This document shows, in pieces, positions 1-10,308 of a stretch of DNA of 64,000 nt. Position 1 is the stretch's first letter. Each line of letters opens with the position of its first letter. The DNA is from Monosiga brevicollis MX1 (taxonomy: Eukaryota > Opisthokonta > Choanoflagellata > Craspedida > Salpingoecidae): positions 116,294 to 180,293 of the forward strand of contig NW_001865079.1 of the NCBI RefSeq assembly GCF_000002865.3, given 5' to 3'. The position numbers were made by a program, and so were the translations under genes. The notes under the pieces are model-generated. The model was not told where the DNA came from. It was given only the letters and a program-made list of their open reading frames with translations, and made no database searches.

Positions 1-246
1 ACCGCCCCCCCTCCTCCCCCTCCTCATGGATGTGTCTGTAGCTTGCCGCTTCAGTCCTGGGACCTAGAGCGGTATAACGCCCGGGCCTGCTGTTTTGTGG
101 ATCAGTTCGCTCGGTGGATTGGCCTTCTGTTCAGCCGACAACTACTCAACGCCGCCCCTACGAGCGCTCCTCCCGCTCACTCGTGCTCTCTCCTCGAATC
201 TTGTCATTGCCAAGGGGTGCGCATTGAGCCGACCCATCCCCTCACC

Positions 247-3200
247 ATGGGGTCGAGTAGCAGCCGTGCTGCACCGATCCACCACCATCGCTCATCAGCT
301 GGTCAGCAAGAGGCCACCATCAACATCTTATTGCATGGGACAGAGGCCATCAATGCCTCCATTCCCGATCCTTCCCATCCGCGCCGTTCCAGTACCAGTT
401 CAGCTCAGCAGCTCAAATTGACATCCGATCGACGTCTCAGCCGCTTTGATCCTGAAGCTAGTACAGGCTCGGGCCGCCTCAACGCCGAATCCACCCGTTA
501 CGCCAGCGATACCACCGTGGTCGATGCCACCCGCCTCCTGGCCAGCCAGCCAGCCATCAAGGTTCGCCGCACTCAAGCGCAGCTTCTCTTGGTTTTGGTT
601 TGTTTGTTTTTCGAACCACTCCCCCCTTGTGCCCTCACCGACTTTCATCGCATCTAGGTTCAGTTGGTCATGGGCCAACAGCTACAACTGCGGTCTGCCG
701 ATACCAGTGATTTAATCCTCGCGCTCAATTGGCTGCAGTGCCACGAGTTTGCCATGTTACAAGGACCTCTCCTCCTGATCTACCACAATGATATCTCCGC
801 CCACAGCGCCGCCATCACTCTCTTGGAAACCGCCAGTCGCACTCACACCCGTGAACTCGTTGCTCTCCTACGTGCCATCAAACACGACCGTGAAATTCAC
901 CACGCTCGCCACGCCCTTGATCAGGCACTCAACCCCTCCTCTTCCTCCATCACCTCTGCCGAGCCCCACCAACAACAACACTTTCGCATTACCCGTGGCT
1001 TCTCCATCTCCTCAACCTCCTCATTTGATGCTTCGGGTCTTGCCACCCCGCATCAAGCCAGCACGCTTGCCGTGCCCGCCGTGACCCGCATCCGCCGCTC
1101 AAGCCCCCTGGCCTCCCCCGCCCAAAGCCCCCACAACTCCCCCGCCGTGCGTCGGCAGACTCAGTCCAAAGACCGCCCCAACAGCATGCCCGTGCTGAAC
1201 CTCGACGAGTGCCCTGATAGCCCCACCCTTACCAATCCCACGTCTCTGGACAACAAGCGACTCCAAGTCGCCCGTCGTTTCCAGGTCGAACTCCTGGACA
1301 TGCTACTAGCCACCCGGACCGCACCCGAGGAACGTGCCCGGCGCGCCGCAGCTCTCTTGCATGACTTTGATAAGACCAGCCACGACGTGCTCCTCCCCTC
1401 GGCCAATCGGCAGGAACTCGTCGATGCCGTTCTCACCATGGATCACACGGAAGATGAGGGTGATCAAGAAGAATTGGACACGACCTCAAACAAACAGCCA
1501 GAGGGAACAGGCGCAGAAGATCCTGCCCCGATCCCGCCCCTCAACTTTGGGCCCAATGTTGCCCAGGCGTGGGGCGCCTCGCCCTCGGCACCGTCTGCCC
1601 AAGCGACAACGATGGACCTTGATCGCCTCGACGACAGTCATGACGCCGTTGTCACCCACCCCTCCAAGGCGTCTGTTTTGTCCGCTGACTCGGGGCCACC
1701 GGGCCTCAGTCGCCGCACAAGCAAGGTGGTGGCTCAGCTATTTGGTTTGGCCCCGCAACAGCAGAGAACGCTTTTTTGGGCCGGCTTGCGCCAGGTAAGC
1801 GGTGGCGAGGGCGGCACCTTTGAGCCAAACACAGATCTGCAGCAGCTTCACACCATGCCCAGCGTGGACGATGATGAGGAAAATGTTCGCGCAGCAACGC
1901 CCTACTCTGATGATGGTGATGACGACCGGCGCGAGAGTGGACAGTTGCAACTTGAGGCCGCTCGCCCTGGGGTCGAGCTTCTGCCCTGGCGCCAAGAGCT
2001 GGCGGGTTTTGGCGCTGTTCTAGAAGCCGGCCGCGAGCACGCCCGTGCCCATGCGACCGTCCACGGCAATTGGCAAGGCACTGTTGTCATTAGTCAGGTG
2101 CCAACCGTGTCGCGCATCCTCCGTAGCTATTCGGCCCTCAACACGGGCCATTGGGCCCTGACCGACATTGACACGGTTCGCTATCAGGGCCGTGCTGCCG
2201 TGCTGCGAGCCACCTCCTATAGCGTTGCGCTGATGGCCCAAGGAACCGCACGGGAGAACAGCAATGCTCCAGCAGGCATGCAACTTCTACTTTCTCGACT
2301 CGACTTTTGGTGCCGGGTACCTGGAAACAAAAAGCTGCTGGCGCTGGCCGTGCGTGGACCATCTAATCACTACCTTGTAGCGTTTTTTCACGTGCCGCGC
2401 CGAGCCGCCCAACTTCTTGCTCGCCTTGCATCACTGCGCCGGAAACACCATAGTCACTTTTGCGACGTGGCACTGCCTCCACCCATGACGGCCCGTACGG
2501 GCCCCGAAGGCACACCCGAGTACCAGGTGGAGGCACGCCTGCTGGGCACCCAGTTGCGCCACGGTGCCACCTCCCTGGCCACGGCGAGCGAAGCCATTTT
2601 TGAGATTTTGGTGTGTCGCCATCGCCAACCGCCTTCCCCCCTGCCCTCGGCCCTGCTCCCATCAGCGCAAAGTGGCCAAGTTGTCTCGTGCCTCAAATCG
2701 TCTGGACCCGCGTTGTCTGATTCGCTCATCTCATCAATGGTGTCACTAGGAACCCCTGCCATCACCGGTGCGCGTGTCATGCTCTTTTACGGCGTTGGAC
2801 GCCACCATTGCGTGGGAGCATCCGGATGGATCCTCCGATCGGCGCATGCATTCGAGCGTGAGCTTTGAAACTCAGCACCTGCGGTATGGCACACACTTGG
2901 GGGCGCTCATTTCCACATGCTGCAATCAACACGATTCGGATGGTTGTTCCACGGTTCGGCCACATGACAACCAATGAAAGATGCGTGCGTGCACTGCTCA
3001 CCGGCAACCTCCATTTGCATCCATCCATCTAGCCTTGCCGCCGTCCTGGAGCGCGACCGTGCCATGGCAGCCCGAGCCAAGGAGATGCACCTGCATCTTC
3101 CCGAGGACGGCTATCTTGTTGTGCGTGATGCCCGCCTTCCTTCATCACTGGTCAAGACTGCAACCTCGAAGATACCTGAAAATACCTCACGCGCATGGTC

Positions 3201-5887
3201 TGCCCTTGCCTGTCCGGCTGCAGCTACTCGTGTATGGCGAGGCGACAGAGCCTGTGTTGGTCATCGTTTTGGAGGTCGCCGGCATGGGTCTCGAGATTGT
3301 GAATCAACTCCAGCGCATTGTCCAGCTGGTGGGTGACCCGCAACATGCTCGCCAGGGTTAAAGGGAAGGCAGGGAAGCCCCTGGGAGTCAAATAGTCGAA
3401 GAAACAACGCTCAAACACCTTGTTGTTGCTGTCTTATCCTCACGAGCTGTGTGCGATGCGATGTATGCGGGCGCTGTCCATGATACTTAGAGCAAAACCA
3501 CGCAGCGTGCACGCCAGACCGCAGACGTTTTTGCGAGTGTGACACCAAGCCCTGTATCAGCACTTGTTATAGATGGCCAGCACATTGAACCATCAGCAGG
3601 CCTACGGCAAGCGCAGATGGACCGTCATTCGCTCAAGTCCATCACTGCCCTCGGTACGCTGACAAGCGGCGGTCGCTCTCCAAGCTGCACACCGTCATGC
3701 CTTATTCCGTTCAATCCTCTGGCGCTTCCTGCATGCAGGTCAGGGTCATTTTGGCAAGGTTTACCTGACCGAGTGGAGTCCCACCGATGGACGTGAGCCT
3801 CGGAAGGTGGCGACCAAAATGCTCCGGTCTGACGCCACCGACGAAGATCGCGTAAGGCGCGCACTTGCATGGATGGATGATGCAGATTGATCTTTTCTTC
3901 ACCATCTGTGCACTCGGCCATTGCTCCCGTTGCTCTTGATAGCGCAACTTTTTGCGAGAGGCCGAGCTGGCGTGCCAGCTGCGCCACCGAAACATCGTCC
4001 AATTTGTTGGTGCGTGCCCGGTCCCAATCACATGGTCGTGAACCACCGACGGGCTGTCTCAACATGCCAAACCCACCCTTTTGCAGGATGCTTGTTGGAG
4101 TCGGACCCGTGGTTGTTGGTCCTGACATACGTGCCGTATGGCGATGTGCGTCGCATCCTGAAGACGATTCGCGGTGGCGGCGCGCGTTGCAGTACGCTTG
4201 AGCTCTTGAAAATTGCTACGCAATGCTTCCAAGGTGAGGCGACAGGCTCATCGCGTTGCACCGCCCAGAGCTCCGCCGCGCCCCGCACCTGCATGGTATG
4301 GCAAGGGCCTACTGAGTTGGCGCCGATTGCTCACTCTTTGGGATTGAACCTGTAGCCATGACCTATGTGAGCGAACAACGCTGCCTGCACCTGGACCTGG
4401 CAACGCGCAATCTGCTGGTCGGGCTCGAAAACCATGTGGTTCTTACAGATTTTGGGCTCGGGCGGCGCCTGGCGAAGGATGAGGCAGCCTGGCATTGCAC
4501 CAACCCAGGTTCGGCTGGGCTTGGCATGCACAGGAGGGACCACGGCGGTCGAAACACCTGATTTTCGGCATGACGTGCTGGCATCACGGCACGCTGACGC
4601 GGTTGGCATCTTTGGCTCGCAGGTCGCATGCCCATCAAGTGGCTGGATCCACAGGCCATGTTTGACGGAGTTTTCAGTCCACAGACGGATATCTGTAGGT
4701 GTGCCCGCAGACTCGATGTCTTGCTCCTGGGCCGCATGGCGAGCGATACGTGCTCACTGCGTGTGCTGCGTGTCGCTTCGGCGGTCATTGGTTCCAGGGG
4801 CGGCCGGTATTACACTATGGGAGGTGCGTTTGTGAAGTTTGAACAGCAAAAAGCGTCAGAGGGAAGGGGGGTGTGGGGATGTAAAAAAGAGTGGGTGCCC
4901 GGCGTGTCGCAGGTTCCGGTGCAGGTTAATGTTCACATTGTCCATGGGCTGGTTGATTGGTGATAATAGCTGTGGTCACATGGCGCACTGCCCTATGGAC
5001 AACTCAAGGGTGAGTCTTTTGTCACCCACTGCTTTGCTGCTACGCCGAATGGCTGAGCAGGAGTAGCATTGGCCACAATACAATCTTGTCACCTTGTTTT
5101 GATCGATGCGGCGGCTGCGCGAATAGGCAAGGCGTATGAGGCGCAGTTTCGGGCGGGCTTGCGACTGGAGATGCCTAACAAGTGCCCGGCGTCGGTGTTT
5201 GGGCTGATGACGGCTTGTTGGCACAGTGATCCCTTGCAGGTCTGCTCGCGCTTGGTCTGATCCGCGCTGCAATCGCATCCAATGCTGGCTGTGCTCATGG
5301 TGCGCCATGAATCTTGTATTGTCTTAGCGGCCAACGTTTGGCAAGATGACGACCCAGCTGCAGCGCATTGCCGCTGCAGGCATTGCCAAATTGGCACAGG
5401 ATCGCCCTTCGGTGACAGTGCGCGACCTGGGGCTGCTTGCCCAGGCGTTGGAGCGCCAGCAAGGTTTGTGCCAAGCCCATCCAGGATTTAAATTGTCTCC
5501 AGGTCGAAGGCAAGGTAGCATCAGACTCATAGCGACTCGTGGTTGACAGATGTCAGTGTGGTGCCACGATACTCTGTCAACAAGGACCGTGACTTGCACG
5601 GCCCGCGGCGGGCCACGGCACGCCAGGCAGATGAGAGCAAGAATGTTTCAAAAACGGACGGCAAGTCCGTAACCGCTGCGGTGCTCTCAACGCCGTCGTC
5701 GTCGGCCTCTGCCTCAGTGAGCGAGACAGCCCAGCCACCATCGCAACCAGCCCAAGAAGCTGCGGCACCGCTGGCACGCCCGCCCATGACGCGCCTGGCA
5801 GCTATTTCCGAAGCACCAGCCATCGAGTCACAAGACGTCTCGACCGCCGCCATCATGCCCACACCAATGGATGATTCCAACTGTTAA
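247..5887 (+). CDS. Cytoplasmic tyrosine kinase, putatively N-myristoylated, with tandem PTB-like domains
   Basis: Predicted to phosphorylate tyrosines at the inner membrane. Exons that hold frame: 247-561, 658-2610, 2750-2883, 3033-3150, about 3224-3330, one ending at 3653, 3739-3851, 3943-4009, 4087-4233, 4356-4508, 4623-4694, 4798-4823, 4970-5009, 5127-5239, 5328-5463, 5548-5887. The region 3330-3600 is unresolved. The start is the ATG at 247 (CACCATGG context), giving MGSSSS, a myristoylation-type N-terminus as in Src kinases. A PTB-like domain spans residues about 570-710 and a second begins near 724. Kinase motifs across the exon joins: ALGQGHFGKVYL (glycine loop), KVATKM (lysine), FLREAELACQLRHRNIV (helix C), HLDLATRN (catalytic loop), DFGLG, MPIKWLDPQ, QTDIWAAGITLWE and a C-lobe CW motif. 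The low-complexity tail ends at a TAA. Oddity: the HRD arginine is leucine. The kinase call is firm, the PTB calls are moderate, and no subfamily is assigned. Confidence 0.88.
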
Positions 5888-6486
5888 GCTGAAGCCTGGG
5901 CATCTCATCTGTGGAAAGTCGGTTGTGACCAAGATGGGACCCCGTGCGGGATAAAAGTACTAATTATTCTGTGTTACTACAATAAGCATCTAAACATTTG
6001 AATGGAATTTTCTTATGGACGCATCAATTTTATAGAAAATAATGTTTACGAGTGTTTACGGAGCGTCGTGACTTATGTTGATGATTGTTGCGCCGAATGT
6101 TATTTTGCCCAACGTAGAGTTAAACGGTGGTCATGGCCACCGCGCCATCGCGGTTCCAGCTGCGCGACATGGACGACAGTGGTCCAGCAGTCAGCTGGAG
6201 TGGGTTTTTATTCAAAAAGGCTTGATGTGCATGTTGCTTCAAGAACCGTTGATAAATGTAAAAAGAGCTAATCAATTGGCAGAAGCACCAGTGCAAAAAA
6301 CATGGTGCATGGCCTGCGGCACAGCCACAGGACTGTTGTTTGTATTTGCTTTTTTTTTTTGTTCTTATTAAGACCATTGCATTACTTAATGTCGCACTGC
6401 TCACACATGGCCTGTCAGCTCTAGACTTGGTCAAAAGAGCGCAGGGGAAGAAGAACATGTGCGCATCGCATCACATAAAGGAGACT
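5888..6486. other. Convergent intergenic region
   Basis: Lies between the 3' ends of the kinase gene and the CRAL-TRIO gene. It is more AT-rich than the flanking coding DNA and holds short T and A runs. No supported gene or RNA is seen; it probably contains both 3' untranslated regions. Confidence 0.6.
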
Positions 6487-7716
6487 TTACGACTCTTGGG
6501 GGGCAGAATTGTTGTTGCGCGAGGTCTCGAGGGAGAGCTGTTTGAGGCGCTCGGCTTGGGCGGCAGCCAGGTCCGTCAATTTGCGGTTCCAGACATCTTG
6601 GACGGTGCGCTTGACGCGGCAGGAGAGGTGGGTGACATCGGGGGTGACGACCAAGTTGCCAGCGGAAGTCACGGGCTTGCCGTTGACGGTGAGGATGATG
6701 TCAAACTGTTGAATGCCAATCTGGTGGGCGGGGGTGTTGGAGATGACGTCGCGGGCAAAGGTGAAGGGGCCGACGGTCATGCCCTCAACACCAAAGTCGC
6801 CGGGGCCAACGGCGCCGCTGAGCTCGATTTCCTCAGTCTCCTCGTCGACGAACTCGCGGAGGAGGTTAAAGTCTTCGCTCACACCCTTGGGGTCCAGGGT
6901 GCCACCCAGGGAGGCGGGAATCTGGGTCGGGCCGAAAAAGGTTTCGAGGCCATCGCCCTTGGAACCCACCAGCTGCACGCGCTCGCGCAACTTGGCGTTG
7001 ACAAAGGGGCGCACGATGCCCCAGACCATGGACATGACCGCAGAGTGGTGGCAGAGGGCGATGGTACCGACACGAACGGGGAGGCGATCCTAAGTGTGCA
7101 GACATTTTGGGGTGGAACGAGTGAGCACCACGCACGAGGCGGGAGTTGCGGTGGGGGTTCGCTAGCGAGGCGTAGTGGAGCAACGGGAAGGGTATCGTAC
7201 CTGGAGGAAGCGAATGACGTCGTGCTGGACTTCCGAGGTGAGGTCGGACCAGCCAAAGTTGGTGGCGTCGGCAATGACAGCGACACCAGTGCCGGCGAGC
7301 TGGGCCCCACGGCGCTGGAGAAGCTGTTCAAAGAGGTAGTAAAGGGCCTGAACAATGTGCTCCTTGCGGAAGGCGTTGAAGTTGAACTTGGAGTAGTCGC
7401 TGAAGAGAACGGTGTGGCCGAGGGGTCCAGGGGCGGGGAGGGGGGTCAGCATGCCGCTGCCCAGGACGTCCAGGAAGCGGACGGCGGTCATGGGGTGATG
7501 GTCCGAGCCGAGGTGCTCATCTTCCCAGGCCTCGAGGTTGAAGAGACGCTCCGAGGCCTTGGTGAGGTCGTACTTGGCGACGCGAAGGAAGCGAAGCAGG
7601 TAATCGTCGTCATCGTAGCGGATGGGAAGGCGAGTGGGGGCTTGACGGCGACGGGCATCGTTGTCAATGTTGCGGCGGAAAGCGGCAAGGGTGCCGGTGA
7701 TGTCCGAAGGAGCCAT
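6487..7716 (-). CDS. CRAL-TRIO (Sec14-like) lipid-binding protein with C-terminal PDZ-like domain
   Basis: Two exons, 7716-7201 and 7089-6487, join in phase 0 at good splice sites and encode about 372 residues. The N-terminal part has the helical CRAL-TRIO N region (YLLRFLRVAKYDL), then the lipid-binding fold, including GVAVIADATNFGWSDLT and, after the intron, DRLPVRVGTIALCHH and FVNAKLRERVQLVG, the typical Sec14 ending. Residues about 268-340 resemble a PDZ domain: FGVEGM as the carboxylate loop, then NTPAHQIGIQQFDIILTVNG. Such proteins bind and exchange phosphoinositides or other small lipids; the ligand cannot be read from sequence. The start at 7716 has a CACCATGG context and follows a likely 5' UTR splice acceptor. 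An in-frame ATG at 7938 would add a low-complexity extension and is less likely. The more usual partner domain in this family is GOLD, so a PDZ partner is unusual. Confidence 0.85.
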
Positions 7717-7939
7717 GGTGGGGCTTTGAGCTTGAGCTACGGAGGGAGATGGGTGATTGAACCCGGGGGATAGCGCGACCGGAGCGTGTTTGGCGGGATG
7801 AGTGATGGCGGAGGATGCGGGGTTGTTACTGGGCTCGGGGTTGGGAGCCGTGGACCACGGGATGGGAAAGGGAAATGGGACGGCCAGCGGCACTGCTGCC
7901 AGGGTGCTTGGTGTGTGATTGGTGTTGGGCAATGCCATG

Positions 7940-8000
7940 GTGTGAGGGTGTGAGGGTGTGAGGGTGTGAGGGTGTGAGGGTGTGAGGGTGTGAGGGTGTG
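7940..8000. repeat. 8-bp minisatellite, about 7.5 copies
   Basis: The unit GTGTGAGG is repeated without interruption just upstream of the CRAL-TRIO gene, on its 5' side. It is a simple tandem repeat with no coding meaning. Confidence 0.95.
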
Positions 8001-8329
8001 AAGCAGATCAGATCTTTCAAGACACACCACGGTGCGGCGTGGGCGCGGCGGATGGAGGGACAAAGGAGCGTGTCAACGACAACACAAGACACGACGCAAG
8101 ATTGCGTCAAGACAAGCAGCAACAGCAACGGCACCAGTGGGCACACACTCTGGGTTCGGGCTGGATCTTTCCACCAAAACAGACATTGGAAAAATGGCAG
8201 CGGGAATCAAAGCCGGCTCGTTCCCAATGGTGTTGATGTCTCGATGATGGCGTCGGTAGCGTGTTGGACAGCCGAGGGCTCCAGACGCATCATCACCACC
8301 ACACTCTGATCATCAACAACTGGTGCTGA

Positions 8330-8361
<32 letters not shown>

Positions 8362-8423
8362 TGTGTGTTGCCGAGGCGTTGCATTTGGATCTGTGTGTGT
8401 ATGTGTGTGTGTGTGTGTGTGGT
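8330..8423. repeat. (GT)n microsatellite, interrupted
   Basis: Two GT runs are separated by about 35 bases of unique sequence. The surrounding 8001-9060 shows no supported gene. The short open frames there are low complexity. Confidence 0.9.
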
Positions 8424-9072
8424 GTGATGTGATGGCGGGGCAGTCATCGGGGTCAACAGGGGGCGCGATCCAACTTACGAGCAGCCATGATGATGATGAT
8501 GATCGCGATAAAACACGCTAGAGTCCAAACTTCAAACCCAAATCAGACCAGTCGAAAACGGGGCAGCAACCAGTCGTAATGGCAGTGGTGTCCGTCCGTC
8601 AGTGAGGTCAGTGAGGTCGGAGAAGGGGGTCAGTGGCAGCAGAGAGGGATCACTGGATGTCCAGCAAGGAAAAAAATGGAGTCGTGGCCGTGTTGGGGTT
8701 CAAGATGTGGGCGGTGAGCAAGATCGGGCAGGGTCCTCCGTGTGTGTGGTAGATGCATGTATAGGGTGTGGAGGATCTGATGTTCATGTGTGGCAAAATT
8801 AAGTGTGAATGTGCTTGGCAATGTTTGTTTGGGTGTGGAGGTTTGGGGTGTGTGGTGTGGCAAAGGCGTGTGTTTTGTGTGGCGATGTGATGAGCCATCA
8901 GCACAATAACAAAAATCACATACGGGTTATTGCATTAAATTTTAGAGTTTATGTAGTTTTATTAAATTAATAAGAATTAGTTTATGTTGTATAATGATAT
9001 TTAGTTGTAGCTGTGATGAGCGTCCGGTGCTTGATGCAAGACGACTCGCGCCCTTCATCACACACACACACA

Positions 9073-9214
<142 letters not shown>

Positions 9215-9489
9215 GGTGTGACGCAACATGGAATCGGGGACATGATGTGAGGCAACACTTGGTCATGGCGAAGTGTGCACATGTGTGGGAATACAACGTT
9301 GTTGGACGTTGGCGATGTGTGGGTGGGTGTGGTGTGATAGGGTGTGGTGCGGGTTCATTGCATGACGTTGCAGATCGGCAGAGAGGTGTGTGTGCCACAG
9401 TGGCAAGATCAGCCCAACTCAAAAGTGTAACAAATCACACTTATAGCCGCTGGTGCAAGCTGCTCAAGGGCTTGCATAAGGATGAAAGC

Positions 9490-9550
9490 TGGTATCTAAA
9501 ACTTACCTCTGTTAGTTTAAATTTTTCATCTGACATGTTAATTTATATTA
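9490..9550 (+). repeat. Dispersed AT-rich repeat, left copy
   Basis: This 61-base segment, starting TGGTATCTAAAACTTACC, recurs at 21971-22032 in the same orientation with one substitution and one single-base indel. Similarity fades beyond about 9565. In this copy the stretch GACATG...CATGTC forms a short dyad. It is far more AT-rich than its surroundings. It lies 758 bases upstream of the SecA-ankyrin start codon. The family is unknown; no coding potential is seen. Confidence 0.9.
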
Positions 9551-9990
9551 CATGTCTTTAAAATATAAAGTCGGCACAGGTAGCTTCAGCCCGGCGAGCT
9601 GTTTCGGCGACTCGCGCGGACTGGACTGGCGCCTCGGAGCGTGAAGGCATGATGTGCAAAGAGCGCGCCTGGCGTGCATGTTGAGGCAATAAGGGCATCT
9701 ACAGTGGAACGGATTCCTCCGAGATACATTCCAAGCAGCTGACAGTTCAAGCCCACCCGTCCCCATCATCATTCACTGGCTTGCTTGTATTGTGTTCGCG
9801 TGCTTGTAAAACACAGTGAGTGTGCTTGTATCGGCGTGCTTCTCTGTCTGCATTGAAGATCGCAAGCCATTTGTCTTCACGCAACGCGCGTGTAAAAGTG
9901 CTTGCGTCTTTGATCGATTTGTTGGATGTGTACAAAGGTCAGTCGGGGGCGAGCGCTGCTACTTGGAGTGAGACGGGCAACCGCGATCGG

Positions 9991-10095
9991 GTAAGTAGAC
10001 CAGCTTGTTCATCTCGACCCACCTCTCTTTTCCTTTCCTGTCTTTTGCTTCTTCTTCATCATCTTCTCTCATTCTCAAGCTGTGTACCTCTTTAG
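9991..10095 (+). other. Candidate 5' UTR intron of the SecA-ankyrin gene
   Basis: A strong donor, GTAAGTAGAC, follows CGATCGG at 9990. A pyrimidine-rich stretch ends in CCTCTTTAG at 10095. Reading on from 10096 in the frame of the large ORF meets a TGA near 10219, so these exons are untranslated and the ATG at 10309 is the first in-frame start after that stop. A short upstream ORF begins at 10218 in another frame. Confidence 0.5.
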
Positions 10096-10308
10096 ACGAC
10101 AAGCGATCAGACGCCGGTCGTGTCAGACAGTGAAATTCTCAAGTGCTGCTCCCCAAACCGGCCGTGCAATCGCCGACACTACAGGCAACTGACAGTGAGC
10201 GCTTTGCAAAGCCTGCCATGAGCGATCGGCAGCCCTCTGGCAACCCCTCAGCGCACTTCATACACCTGGCTCACTGCTGCATTTGCTCCGCCTGCCTCCT
10301 ACCCAGCA

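Noticed and set aside
3033-3330. SH2 domain in the tyrosine kinase gene (DGYLVVRD resembles the FLVR motif)
   Set aside because: Only one short stretch resembles SH2; the following exon does not supply the expected histidine-containing strand. It is left as an unassigned or PTB-related segment.
6340-7773. 477-codon plus-strand open frame
   Set aside because: Antisense to the CRAL-TRIO gene, whose motifs and splice sites are clear; the plus-strand product is Gly/Val/Glu-rich without any domain.
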